Part shown: one piece after another, positions 42,713-50,742 of the stretch | Layout: each line of letters begins with the position of its first letter | Position numbering within the stretch: position 1 is the stretch's first letter | From: DATKYQ01 sp035528415 | GTDB lineage: Bacteria > Myxococcota > B64-G9 | DNA: 64,000 bases | Assembly: GCA_035528415.1 (NCBI GenBank) | Contig: DATKYQ010000030.1 | Span: forward strand, 62,001-126,000 | Reading direction: 5' to 3' | Translations under genes and position numbers: made by a program | Notes under the pieces: model-generated | What the model saw: only the letters and a program-made list of their open reading frames with translations | What the model was told of the DNA's origin: nothing | Database searches by the model: none

Positions 42713-44512
42713 ATGTGTGGGATCGAGCATCATGATGGCTGTCCCGCTCTCGGAGTGGCGCTGGAGCGCTGGCCCGAGTTGGCGCCGACTTACCGGGAGC
42801 TTGCGGACAGGAAGTTCGCCGGTGTGTTTGAAAAATACCTGGCCGACGCCTCGCCCGAGCAGGTGGCGACTTTTTTACGTGAAGCCGACGGTGTGGATCT
42901 CGAACGGATCGAGCGCCACCATGCGGCGCTGCGTCGGGGAGAACGCGAACAAATTGGTCTCGATCAGGTGAAGCGTGTGCCGCTTGTGACGATCGAGGAC
43001 CAGTCAACTCGGCTGCGCGAAGACAGCGCGGAGGGGCTTGCATCGCTAAAGGAGGGGCGCTGGGCGTCGGTGGCCTTCGCCGGCGGGGCGGGAACCCGTT
43101 TCGCGGCAGGGCTTGACGGGTTGCAGCGTGCCTTGGCCCGACCCAATGAAGTTCTGCGCGCGGGCGGCTTCGATTCTGGAGAACCAAAGGGCGCCTTTCC
43201 CATTTCGCCGGTGGGTGGGCTGAGCTTCTACGAAATAGTTCTCGCCCAGGCGCTGGCGGCCGGAGTCGAAAGCGGGCGGCTGCCTTGGGTGCTGTTTCTG
43301 ACCAGTCGATTGACCCACGAACGAACCGTGGCGTTTCTCGGCAGTCGAGATCTGTTTGGTCTTCCGGACGATAGCTGGATAGCTTTTCAGCAGGCCCAGG
43401 AGCCTCGTCTGGACATGCAAGGCTGCCTGATTGCAGATCAGGGGGGCAATATCGATCAAACCGGCGATGGGCACGGCGGCGTCTACCGGGCGCTGCTCGA
43501 CAACCGGCGGGAGGGACGCCCGCTGCTGGACTACTTGCGCACTGCGGGTATCGAGCAGTTGATCATGCACAACGTGGACAATCCGGCGGCGCGCCCGTTT
43601 TTCCTGCCGCGCCTCGGGTTCCACCTGCGCGAGGGTGTGCTTTTCACTTTGAGTGCCGTGCGCAAGACGGATCCGAACGAGAAGGTCGGCGTACTGATGC
43701 TGCTTTCGAGCAGCGGTCGCCTGGAAGTGGTCGAGTACAATGTACTCGATCCACGGGTGGCCGGCGCCAGAGACGCGCAAACCGGCAGGCTGCTGCACGA
43801 GGCGGGCAACGCCAACACCAACCTGATCAGTGTCGAGGCGATTCGTGACGACTTCGAACCGACGCTCTATACGGGCAAGAAGATCGTCTCGCGCATCGGG
43901 CCGGTGGCTGCGAGTTCTTTCGAGAAGCTCAACCAGCACATCACCCGTACGCTTAATCCTGCCCGGGTCAGGGCCTACGAGATCAGGCGCGACGAACTGT
44001 TCTTTCCGACCAAGAACGTCACCGGGACCGACTCGGTCGAATCATCGACGCGCATGTTGTCGGCGCTGGGTGAACGACTGTTGGGCGCCTGTGGCGCCAG
44101 TGTGGGCCAGGGAGCCGTAATCGATCTGCACCCGGCTTGCGGCGAGACGAAAGAACAGCTTGAGTGTATCGGCATAGGCCCGGACTGGACCATCGGACGC
44201 GGGGCGCGATTGTACCTGTGCGCCGGGCAAGAGCCGATCAATGACGGCACGGTCAGGCTCGAAGACGACAGCTCGTTGATCCTTTATGGGGCCCGGCCCT
44301 ATGGCGGCCTGGCGCTTGATGCCGAACGCCGCCTGACGATCGACACGGCCGGGATGAGCCGCCTGCGAATCGGGCGCGGGGTGACGCTGGGCAGGGGCGT
44401 CAGGCTGGTGATGCGCATCGGCGCGGGGGGAAAGCTGAAAATACCTGCCGGGCGGACAGTTACGGCAAACATCGAGGTCGAGGTGGGAACCGGTGAAGAA
44501 AAAACTCTTTAG
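42713..44512 (+). CDS. UDP-sugar pyrophosphorylase-like protein (UDPGP/UAP family)
   Basis: A 599-residue protein of the eukaryotic-type UDP-sugar pyrophosphorylase group, which makes UDP-GlcNAc or UDP-hexose from UTP and a sugar 1-phosphate. The nucleotide-binding signature is AFAGGAGTRF, followed by LDG-A and KGAFPISPV; QLIMHNVDNP carries the metal-binding Asp. A C-terminal segment (about 450-599) has a left-handed beta-helix-like look (IGRGVTLGRGVRLVMRIG). ATG 42713 (MCGIEHHDG) is chosen over an upstream TTG. The next gene overlaps its end by 20 nt. The exact sugar substrate is uncertain. Confidence 0.75.
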   Translation: MCGIEHHDGCPALGVALERWPELAPTYRELADRKFAGVFEKYLADASPEQVATFLREADGVDLERIERHHAALRRGEREQIGLDQVKRVPLVTIEDQSTRLREDSAEGLASLKEGRWASVAFAGGAGTRFAAGLDGLQRALARPNEVLRAGGFDSGEPKGAFPISPVGGLSFYEIVLAQALAAGVESGRLPWVLFLTSRLTHERTVAFLGSRDLFGLPDDSWIAFQQAQEPRLDMQGCLIADQGGNIDQTGDGHGGVYRALLDNRREGRPLLDYLRTAGIEQLIMHNVDNPAARPFFLPRLGFHLREGVLFTLSAVRKTDPNEKVGVLMLLSSSGRLEVVEYNVLDPRVAGARDAQTGRLLHEAGNANTNLISVEAIRDDFEPTLYTGKKIVSRIGPVAASSFEKLNQHITRTLNPARVRAYEIRRDELFFPTKNVTGTDSVESSTRMLSALGERLLGACGASVGQGAVIDLHPACGETKEQLECIGIGPDWTIGRGARLYLCAGQEPINDGTVRLEDDSSLILYGARPYGGLALDAERRLTIDTAGMSRLRIGRGVTLGRGVRLVMRIGAGGKLKIPAGRTVTANIEVEVGTGEEKTL

Positions 44513-45938
44513 TTTACTCCTCGCGTGTCTGCTGCTTTTGACGGGCGGCTGTCGGAAAGAGGCCGGTCATCCCGACCTCATCTGCGGCATGCGCTTCAGG
44601 CAAGCCGACGGCGCGCGCCTGGTCAAGGGCGATCCTGCGCCCCGCGTGCATGTGTTTGGCTTTCCGGCATCGTTCATGCTCGACAACCTCGAATCCGGGC
44701 GGGCCGTTTCTTGCTCGTTCGATATGTTCGGACCGCAGGTCGCGCCGGAGCGAATCTTCACCCGTTACGGGAGACCGGACGAGAGGAGGTTAAAGGTTAC
44801 TGCGACCGCCGCTAACGAGGTACACATTAATTACCCGCTGGCCTCCAAGTCCTATGGCATAGTTTCGATCGAAAAGCGTCTTTCGGTTCCCGATGACTCC
44901 AGACATCTGTTGTACAATGGCCTTACCTTCGACATCGAGGGAGGTATTTTCCTGCGCTCGAAAGGCCCCGCCGCGCTGCTGCGCTCGCTCGGCCCCACGA
45001 CGGTGGCGCACGTAAGCAACCGGACAAAGCGCACGCTTCGGGTGGATGTCGTTGTCGACAATGTTTCCAATCGCCTTTCGCATTATGGTGTTTCTGGAAA
45101 AGGCGGACCGGGCAAGATAACGATCAAACCCGAAGGCCAGTTGCGCGTTCGCTTTTCCGGGACGCTGGTGGCTGGCGAGCAGATCTGGATCAAGGTCGCC
45201 CCGCACGAGCTACGCTACCCCTACAGCTTCGTCTTCGGCGGCGACGTCAAGGAAAACATTCCCACTTTTCTCGCCCTGCTCGACAGGGTGAGCAAGAGGG
45301 CCGACCCGTTGTTCATGTTGGCCGTTGGCGACTACACGCGCAACAGCCTGCCGGCCGAGTTGGACGATTTTTTCGAGGCCAGCGGGCAGATCGCGTGTCC
45401 GGTTTACTACGTCAAGGGTAACCACGAGACCAGGTGCCAGGGTGACGTGCATTTTCGCAGGCTCTTCGGCTCTGAACGATTCTTCCTGGTAGTGGATCGG
45501 ATGTTGTTCGTGGTGCTGGATTCGACCCTGCGCGACGGCACAGGGTACCGGCTGGGCGACGAGCAACTCGCCTGGCTCGACCAGGTCCTTACGGCGCAGC
45601 AGGCAGTCCCCTGGAAGTTCGTCCTGTTGCACACCCCTCCATCTCCACTGCACGGCGATACATTGCAACCGGAACACAATTCCAACCTGTCTGAAAGTGA
45701 TGCAAAGGTACTCAGGGCGCAAGTAAGTAGACACAGGGTGTCTTACGTATTGAGTGGGCACGCTCACATCTACGCCCGTAGCGTACAGCAGGGCGTGGTC
45801 TATCTGACAAGCGGCGGCGGAGGGGCCAAGCTTTACACCTATTCCCCGGTGGCCGGGTTCGACATCGATACCCGGCCGCATCTGATGCTCTTTACGGTCT
45901 ACGCGGATGGGATAGAGGAAGAGGCGATTCGTCTGTAG
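44493..45938 (+). CDS. Calcineurin-like metallophosphoesterase lipoprotein
   Basis: GTG start inside the end of the upstream gene (20-nt overlap); 481 residues with lipobox LTGGC. The N-terminal half (about 25-240) is beta-rich and unrecognised. The C-terminal half is a calcineurin-like phosphoesterase with its metal-ligand blocks: FGGDVKEN, AVGDYTRN, VKGNHETR, LLHTPPS and SGHAHIYAR. An active di-metal site is therefore expected on the outer face of the inner membrane or in the periplasm. It may remove phosphate from an envelope glycan or nucleotide; coupling to the UDP-sugar enzyme hints at surface polysaccharide work. Confidence 0.85.
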   Translation: MKKKLFSLLLACLLLLTGGCRKEAGHPDLICGMRFRQADGARLVKGDPAPRVHVFGFPASFMLDNLESGRAVSCSFDMFGPQVAPERIFTRYGRPDERRLKVTATAANEVHINYPLASKSYGIVSIEKRLSVPDDSRHLLYNGLTFDIEGGIFLRSKGPAALLRSLGPTTVAHVSNRTKRTLRVDVVVDNVSNRLSHYGVSGKGGPGKITIKPEGQLRVRFSGTLVAGEQIWIKVAPHELRYPYSFVFGGDVKENIPTFLALLDRVSKRADPLFMLAVGDYTRNSLPAELDDFFEASGQIACPVYYVKGNHETRCQGDVHFRRLFGSERFFLVVDRMLFVVLDSTLRDGTGYRLGDEQLAWLDQVLTAQQAVPWKFVLLHTPPSPLHGDTLQPEHNSNLSESDAKVLRAQVSRHRVSYVLSGHAHIYARSVQQGVVYLTSGGGGAKLYTYSPVAGFDIDTRPHLMLFTVYADGIEEEAIRL

Positions 45939-45949
45939 TTTTATGATTT

Positions 45950-47206
45950 CTACAGAAGGTGAGCCGGAAATCCCTTGGGGGAATCCGTGCCGGGTTCTTT
46001 TATGGCCGCGGAGATCGGCAGCAGGCTTGGTTCCAGTATCCAGGACCAGATCGGGCGCCTGGCGATACTTCCCGAGCGGCAGGTGATGTCATCGGTTTCG
46101 GGATCGTTGCCCAGCAGCAGACCGTGCCGGCAGCCATGTCTGGCCATAGCCCTGGCCAGAGGACGGGGATCTCGAGCCGCGTCCGGATCGTACTCGACCT
46201 GCACGAAAACCCTCTTGCCCGATCGATCGGCTGCCGCTAGGCCCGAGAGCTTCATCGATTTCCACGCCAACACCCGAGCCCCAAGCCTGCGCAATTCTAT
46301 ATAAACGGCAGTCTCCGAAAGTGCGCGCTCTGCGACACCCCGACCGGAAAGCGCGGCCGCCAACCCGCAGTCGGCCGCGAAGGTTCTCCTGGCGGCCCCG
46401 TGGCGATCTCGATCTGCATCCTCCAGCCGCGAGATGATATGAACCAGGCCGCTGTGCTCGATGTGAGACAGGAAGGCCCGGGCCTGATCCAGAGACCTGG
46501 TCAGAATTCCCTTCATGTGAGATAGGCTGAACGATTCGCTGGTTGAGGAGGCTAGATAGACCGCTATAGCGGTTAGTTTGCCTGTATCTCTCACCTCGCT
46601 TTTCGCGACTACCTCGTGAAACAGGATCTCATGGAAAAGACGAACGAGACTTTTTGTATGGTCCTTGCTGTCCCAACTTACCGGCAAACCGCCAGCCTGC
46701 AGAAAGGCGGGAAGCTCTTCTTGCGCTGTGACGTTATTGACCGATTTATCGGTGAATAGCTTAATCCAATCTCGCAGGCCAAGCGGCAGAAAGGGTATCT
46801 CGGCAATATCAACGGCCCCGGCCTCAATCTCGTCTGGTTGGCCGGAGACGGCGGCGATTACCCCGGCGCCGGTTTTGCGCCTGAAATCACGCGCCCAGGC
46901 CAGCCAGCCGGATACCCTGTCGGCCTCGTCGAGCAGTATCCAACTCTTATGTCCCTTGTTCGAGTCGGTTGCCACTCTCGAAAACAGTTCGAGAGTTTCT
47001 TTGCGGGGTCTTGGCGCCAACCTGGGATCCTCGAGATCGATGCTGACTACCCCGGACTCTTCATGGTGCCCAGAAAGAACCCGCGCAATCTCTCCGAGTG
47101 CCGTCGACTTGCCCGATCCACGTATCCCTCGCAGTATTACGATCTGGTTGGAATCCAGTTCTTGAAGGGCAAGATCAATTTCTTTTTTTCGCCATAGGTT
47201 GATTAT
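45950..47206 (-). CDS. DUF4143-type P-loop ATPase, no standard start codon
   Basis: A AAA_14/DUF4143-like ATPase. Walker A (GIRGSGKST) lies near 47110-47140, followed by SIDLEDPR and Walker B WILLDEADR; a C-terminal nuclease-like domain has LRRLGARVLAWK and VFVQVEYD. The first common start codon (TTG 47020) is after the P-loop, so a gene starting there would be dead. In frame upstream I find only rare starts before a stop at 47219-47221; ATA at 47206 has GGAG 7 nt before it. An ATG at 47195 is out of frame by one base across an A7 run. Either a rare start, slippage at A7, or a one-base error is needed. The function of the family is unsettled; some members are linked to addiction modules or mobile DNA. 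Confidence 0.6.
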   Translation of the reverse strand: MINLWRKKEIDLALQELDSNQIVILRGIRGSGKSTALGEIARVLSGHHEESGVVSIDLEDPRLAPRPRKETLELFSRVATDSNKGHKSWILLDEADRVSGWLAWARDFRRKTGAGVIAAVSGQPDEIEAGAVDIAEIPFLPLGLRDWIKLFTDKSVNNVTAQEELPAFLQAGGLPVSWDSKDHTKSLVRLFHEILFHEVVAKSEVRDTGKLTAIAVYLASSTSESFSLSHMKGILTRSLDQARAFLSHIEHSGLVHIISRLEDADRDRHGAARRTFAADCGLAAALSGRGVAERALSETAVYIELRRLGARVLAWKSMKLSGLAAADRSGKRVFVQVEYDPDAARDPRPLARAMARHGCRHGLLLGNDPETDDITCRSGSIARRPIWSWILEPSLLPISAAIKEPGTDSPKGFPAHLL

Positions 47207-47228
47207 CGTTATTCTCCGTTATATCGGT

Positions 47229-47244
47229 CAATAGTAAACTATTG
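47229..47244. promoter_or_regulatory. Palindrome upstream of the ATPase gene, possible operator
   Basis: CAATAGTAAACTATTG is a 7-bp inverted repeat around a two-base centre in an AT-rich gap, 23 bp upstream of the likely ATPase start. It could bind a repressor, perhaps the ATPase itself or a partner not encoded nearby. Confidence 0.35.
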
Positions 47245-47266
47245 TTTCAGCTGACGTCAAGCGCAT

Positions 47267-47291
47267 TATGGCTATTGAATTTTGAGCCATA
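47267..47291. repeat. Inverted repeat TATGGCT...AGCCATA
   Basis: Perfect 7-bp arms (47267-47273 and 47285-47291) flank an 11-nt AT-rich spacer, in the same gap between the ATPase and FmdB genes. It is a candidate regulatory site for the forward FmdB gene. Confidence 0.3.
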
Positions 47292-47334
47292 GGTATTACA
47301 ATGCTAGTGTATAGACGAGCAGGAGGAGGTCTGC

Positions 47335-47547
47335 ATGCCGATGTACGAATATGAGTGTTCAAAGTGCAAGCATCAGTTCGAACTGCTCAAGTCGCTTTCC
47401 GAGCGGGACGATCCCTGTGAGTGTCCCGCTTGCCGCAAAAAGGCCAAGATGAAGAGGCTGTCTTCTCTTTTTAGCTCGTCTGGTTCGGGTGGTAGCACCG
47501 GAAACCTGTCTGGAGCCTGCTCCCATACCAGTTCGGGCGGCGGGTGA
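47335..47547 (+). CDS. FmdB-family zinc-ribbon protein
   Basis: A 70-residue protein. The N-terminal 37 residues are the FmdB/regulatory zinc ribbon: MPMYEYECSKCKHQFE and CPACRK give a CxxC...CxxC zinc site. A Ser/Gly-rich tail follows, ending with a short Cys-containing stretch. GGAGGAGG lies upstream of the ATG. FmdB was named as a possible regulator of formamidase genes, but most members have no proven role. It is divergent from the ATPase and convergent with the importer binding-protein gene. Confidence 0.85.
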   Translation: MPMYEYECSKCKHQFELLKSLSERDDPCECPACRKKAKMKRLSSLFSSSGSGGSTGNLSGACSHTSSGGG

Positions 47548-47560
47548 GGCATCTGACTAG

Positions 47561-47580
47561 ACCGCCCCGGTCGGGGTGGT
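47561..47580. terminator. Hairpin between convergent FmdB and binding-protein genes
   Basis: The arms ACCGCCCCG and CGGGGTGGT pair over nine positions with one G-U wobble and almost no loop. There is no T-tract, so it is at best a bidirectional pause or weak terminator between two genes that end 38 bp apart. Confidence 0.4.
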
Positions 47581-47584
47581 AATA

Positions 47585-48520
47585 TTATCTGTCAGCAGTT
47601 GGTTCCGGGTGCAGTATTCTAGAAAGGCGGGCCAGGCCATCGACGATGCGCGGGCCGGGCCTGAAAAAGAGAGACGAGTTCAAAGCGTGTACGCGCCCGT
47701 TCTTCACGGCCGGCACGACCTTCCAGCGACTCCATCCACGTCGCACCTCGGACGTGGACATCTCGGCGTCCTTCCCGCCGGACGAGGCGTCGATGATGAC
47801 GTCGGGCGCGAGCTTGATAAGCGCTTCGATCGGCACACTGGGGTAGCGTACCCGCGAGTCTCCCAGCAGGTTCTGTCCGCCGGCGATGGTAAGCAGTGTG
47901 TCTGCGAAACTGCCGCGGCCTGCGACTACCAGCGGCCGGTGTCCGTAGACCAGGATCACCCGAGGCCGCGGCCGGCCCGCGACGCGCGTCCTTATGCCGG
48001 CGATACGGGCCCGCATCTTTGCGACCAGTTTCCGGGCTCCCTCCTCCTTTTCGAAAACGACGCCGAGCCGTTCAATTGCCCCGTAGATGTTGTCAAGAGT
48101 GTATGACGGCAAAACAAGCACCGGCACCCCCAGCCTGGTGATGACGTCGAGTCGGTCGCGACCGCCCGGGTTGGGCACGCAGATTACGAGCTGCGGTTCG
48201 AGGGCCATGATTCCCTCGACGCTGGGATCGACGAAACCGCCCACCCGGGGAAGCTTCTTGACCTGCTCGGGGTAGTCGTCGAACCTGGTTACCCCGACCA
48301 GCCGTTCTCCGGCACCAATGGCGAACACGATTTCAGTCAGGTTGGGGGCCAACGACACGACCCGCCCGGGAACCCCGTGCGGCCGCGGTTTGCCAAGATA
48401 GGCGGACCCGGCGGGCTGGGCCGCGGCTGCGGCAGCCAGAAACAGCGCAACGATTGTTTCGATCAGAATTCTCAAGGCTGCACCAGTTGTGTCCGTCTTC
48501 CAGCCTCTCAGATACGGCAT
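47585..48520 (-). CDS. ABC importer periplasmic binding protein, BtuF/FepB type
   Basis: A 311-residue exported binding protein of the cobalamin/heme/siderophore class. Typical segments are RVVSLAPNLTEIVFAIGAG, VGVTRFDDYPEQVKKLPRVGGFVDPS, LEPQLVI and AGGQNLLGD, all shared with BtuF-like proteins. The signal peptide begins after a short charged stretch (LRILIETIVALFLAAAAAA); the ATG used lacks a clear ribosome-binding site, and a TTG at the hydrophobic stretch is an alternative. It most likely serves the permease and ATPase encoded 5-8 kb away on the same strand. No cobalamin riboswitch is visible upstream. Confidence 0.9.
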   Translation of the reverse strand: MPYLRGWKTDTTGAALRILIETIVALFLAAAAAAQPAGSAYLGKPRPHGVPGRVVSLAPNLTEIVFAIGAGERLVGVTRFDDYPEQVKKLPRVGGFVDPSVEGIMALEPQLVICVPNPGGRDRLDVITRLGVPVLVLPSYTLDNIYGAIERLGVVFEKEEGARKLVAKMRARIAGIRTRVAGRPRPRVILVYGHRPLVVAGRGSFADTLLTIAGGQNLLGDSRVRYPSVPIEALIKLAPDVIIDASSGGKDAEMSTSEVRRGWSRWKVVPAVKNGRVHALNSSLFFRPGPRIVDGLARLSRILHPEPTADR

Positions 48521-48543
48521 CCGGTCGTAAAGTGAATTCTTAT

Positions 48544-48568
48544 AAAAAAAGCGGGCTCTAAAGCCCGC
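48544..48568 (-). terminator. Rho-independent terminator of the ComEA-like gene
   Basis: On the minus strand GCGGGCT-TTAG-AGCCCGC forms a perfect 7-bp stem with a tetraloop and is followed by seven T residues. It lies 33-57 bp after the ComEA-like stop. Confidence 0.85.
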
Positions 48569-48600
48569 CTTTCAAAAGCGTTTGATGTTGTTCTGTCTGC

Positions 48601-48951
48601 TCAGCTTCTCTTGGATTTCCTGGTCTTCTTGACCTTCGCCGGCGGCTTGGCTGTCGTCTCACCCTTGAGCACGACACGTTCGCGCACCTTTGAAAGCAAC
48701 GCCTTGCCGATGCCCTTGACCGCGAGCAGATCGTCGACCGTTTTGAAAGTCTTCTTTTCCCGGTAGGCGATGATGGCTTTTGCCTTGGCGATCCCGATGC
48801 CTGGCAGCAGCGCAATCTGTGCGGCGCTGGCGGTGTTGACATTGACCACGCTCGTCGAGGAACCGGCCTTTGCCTGCGCGCCGGCCAGAGTCAAGCAGAG
48901 CATCGAAAGCATCGCGACGAAAACTACCGTCAAATGGTTAACAGTCTTCAT
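48601..48951 (-). CDS. ComEA-like helix-hairpin-helix DNA-binding protein
   Basis: A 116-residue exported protein: signal peptide (MKTVNHLTVVFVAMLSMLCLTLAGAQA), then NVNTASAAQIALLPGIGIAKAKAI and LLAVKGIGKALLSKV. These are two helix-hairpin-helix motifs (GIG turns) of the ComEA type, and a Lys-rich basic tail closes the protein. It should bind double-stranded DNA without sequence preference in the periplasm, as ComEA does during DNA uptake. No other competence gene is nearby. AAGGAG precedes the ATG, and a strong terminator follows, so the gene is its own unit. Confidence 0.85.
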   Translation of the reverse strand: MKTVNHLTVVFVAMLSMLCLTLAGAQAKAGSSTSVVNVNTASAAQIALLPGIGIAKAKAIIAYREKKTFKTVDDLLAVKGIGKALLSKVRERVVLKGETTAKPPAKVKKTRKSKRS

Positions 48952-49008
48952 GATTTGTCTCCTTTTCTTCTTGTAAGAATAAAAAGTACACCGTGAATCT
49001 CTCTTGTT

Positions 49009-49200
49009 TTATTCGCTTGCCTGTTCCTGGAATTTCTCCCGGATCTGAAGCCGCCCATTGGTGGGCAAGGCGTCCAGGTAGACGTTGAAAGATCCATCGC
49101 GATTCGTGAAACATGCTCCAACCTTGATCCAGAAAGATTTCTCGAGTCCCTCTCGCTCGACGATGGTGTACACTTGCAGCATCTTGGCACCTTCGGCCAT
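49009..49200 (-). CDS. Small conserved protein, 63 residues, function unknown
   Basis: The frame extends further upstream, but the start at 49200 has an excellent AAAGGAGG site 6-7 nt before it, so the protein is 63 residues. It contains FWIKVGACFTNRDGSFNVYLDALPTNGRLQIRE, a pattern (W-K-x-G-x-x-F-x-N-x-D-G-S-x-N-V-x-L-D-A-L-P) I associate with short conserved proteins of Myxococcota and relatives without a known role. It has no signal or membrane segment. The very strong translation signal suggests an abundant protein. Confidence 0.75.
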   Translation of the reverse strand: MAEGAKMLQVYTIVEREGLEKSFWIKVGACFTNRDGSFNVYLDALPTNGRLQIREKFQEQASE

Positions 49201-49399
49201 GGTTTGCCTCCTTTCAAAAATGGAGGATCTCGCTTTTCCCGGGACTGCGACCTTTCCTCCGGTCGCGGTGATGATAAGCAATATGTGTGCCGTTGTGTGC
49301 GGGTGTAGTGGTAGATGGTGAAAACCCGTTTTTTACAACTCGTTGCGAAGATCGAGTAAGCCCGAGCCTGATGCGTAACAAGTGCTTCCGGGCCCAGGG

Positions 49400-49418
49400 G
49401 TGTCCGATTTCCGGACAC
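49400..49418. repeat. Hairpin GTGTCCG-N5-CGGACAC
   Basis: A perfect 7-bp inverted repeat with a 5-nt loop, without a T-tract, lying 84-102 bp upstream of the TATAAT box. It could be an operator or a fold in a leader RNA. Confidence 0.35.
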
Positions 49419-49501
49419 GGCCGGGAGTTTGAAATGAGGGGACGGAGTAACAACCTCACCAATCTCATGTCGTGAACCCAACAAGAAGTTCCCATTTGGT
49501 G

Positions 49502-49507
49502 TATAAT
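49502..49507 (+). promoter_or_regulatory. -10 box (TATAAT) for the TPR/transglutaminase gene
   Basis: A perfect TATAAT, 22 bp before the ATG at 49529. No good -35 box lies at the proper distance. The position rules out the earlier GTG start at 49472, because a transcript starting here would not include it. Confidence 0.45.
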
Positions 49508-49528
49508 GCTGACCGGGAGAAGCGGCAC

Positions 49529-50701
49529 ATGCTTGGCGTTGTGATTGGCATTACGGCCGCCGCGATTTTAGCATTGCCCGCGGCAAGCTTGCCTGTTGGC
49601 AGACAAGAGGCGCGGTTCGAATCCTGCGCGCCCGCAGACACCCGCACACCCCAACAGATCCGGCGTTATCTGGCCCGGCGGCTCAAGAGTTCTGAGCTTT
49701 CAGATCTGCAAATCCCTTTCGAGGCGGACGATGACATTTGCGAACTGGCTGCTGAAGTCACCGCCCATGCCCACGACGATCGCCAGAGGCTCGCTGCGCT
49801 ACGGCGCTATTTCAAGCGCAGGGGTTTTCTCGAACAGTATGATCGCTACGGCACCCGCACCGCTCGGCAGGTGTTGCAAAGCGGCGAAGGAAACTGTCTT
49901 TCGTACGCCAATCTGTTCGTGGCAATGGCCCGCGCCGCCGGGCTCAGGGCCTACTACCTGGACGCCAGCGAGCAGCTAAACGAGTTTGGCAAGAGCGGCT
50001 CGGTGTTGGTCCGCTGGGGCCACGTGCTGGTGGGCGTGCGCATAGGTCCCGACTGGATCGCCGTGGAATTTGACGGCCGGGCCGGAAGGGCGCGCAGGTA
50101 CCGGGTCGTCAGCGATCTGGAAGCAATCGCCGACTTCTACAACAACCTCGGCAGCGAACTGGCCTGGTCGGGCGGAGCGTCGGGCGGGTTTGGATCCGGG
50201 CAAGCCATACGCGCATACAGCATGGCCACCCGCATCGACCCGGGCTTCGCGCGGGCTTGGAACAACCTGGGCGTGGCATTGTCCAGGGCTGGTCGTCAAC
50301 GCGAGGCCATGAGCGCATATAAAAGCGCCATTCACGTCTCACCCGGCTTTCCGGCACCACGCGCCAACCTGGGACATTTTTTGAGGAAGGGCGGCAATCC
50401 CGTTGCAGCCCGTCGAGCCTACGCCAAGGCTGTCGCATTGGCGCCCGGCAATGCTCATTACCGCTATTTCCTCGGCCGTGAGCTTCTGGATGCCGGTCAA
50501 GAGGATCAAGCGCGTGAACAGTTCATGAAGGGTCGGCAACTTGACGATAGCCTTTTTCAAATCCAGCTCGAGTTGGCCAGGTTGCACGTCAAACGGGCGG
50601 AATTGAGGCAGGCCAGAGAAGCCGCCCGGCGCGTGCTTGAACTGGTGCCCGGCCAAAGAGATGCCCGCAGACTGCTCGACAGGCTCGGGCACTCGAAATA
50701 G
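49529..50701 (+). CDS. Exported transglutaminase-like / TPR protein
   Basis: A 390-residue protein. Start 49529 is chosen because GGGAG precedes it and it opens straight into a signal peptide (MLGVVIGITAAAILALPAAS). A transglutaminase-like domain (about 60-210) has Cys in GEGNCLSYAN, His in RWGHVLVGV and Asp in VEFDGRAG, giving a possible triad. The remaining part is four to five TPR repeats (about 210-385; YSMATRIDPGFARAWNNLG, AYAKAVALAPGNAHYRYFLG). This fusion recalls SirB1/transglutaminase-TPR proteins of unknown substrate. It precedes the sigma-54 region but appears to have its own promoter. Confidence 0.82.
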   Translation: MLGVVIGITAAAILALPAASLPVGRQEARFESCAPADTRTPQQIRRYLARRLKSSELSDLQIPFEADDDICELAAEVTAHAHDDRQRLAALRRYFKRRGFLEQYDRYGTRTARQVLQSGEGNCLSYANLFVAMARAAGLRAYYLDASEQLNEFGKSGSVLVRWGHVLVGVRIGPDWIAVEFDGRAGRARRYRVVSDLEAIADFYNNLGSELAWSGGASGGFGSGQAIRAYSMATRIDPGFARAWNNLGVALSRAGRQREAMSAYKSAIHVSPGFPAPRANLGHFLRKGGNPVAARRAYAKAVALAPGNAHYRYFLGRELLDAGQEDQAREQFMKGRQLDDSLFQIQLELARLHVKRAELRQAREAARRVLELVPGQRDARRLLDRLGHSK

Positions 50702-50742
50702 ACGCGCGCTTTGAAAATCATTTCACAGAAAGAAATGGGACT

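Larger units (their letters stand above)
49201..49528. other. 328-bp divergent intergenic region
   Basis: This gap separates the 63-residue protein gene from the TPR/transglutaminase gene. I see no gene in it. It holds the hairpin at 49400-49418 and a TATAAT box at 49502-49507 for the forward gene. The AT-rich part near 49270-49340 probably carries the reverse promoter, but I cannot fix its boxes. Confidence 0.6.

Noticed and set aside
47020..47020. TTG at 47020 as start of the DUF4143-type ATPase
   Set aside because: It would remove the Walker A motif, which is plainly encoded in frame just upstream.
49605..49640. GGTTCGAATCC, which looks like a tRNA T-arm
   Set aside because: The flanking bases do not form the T-stem, no other tRNA arms are present, and the site lies within a coding sequence.
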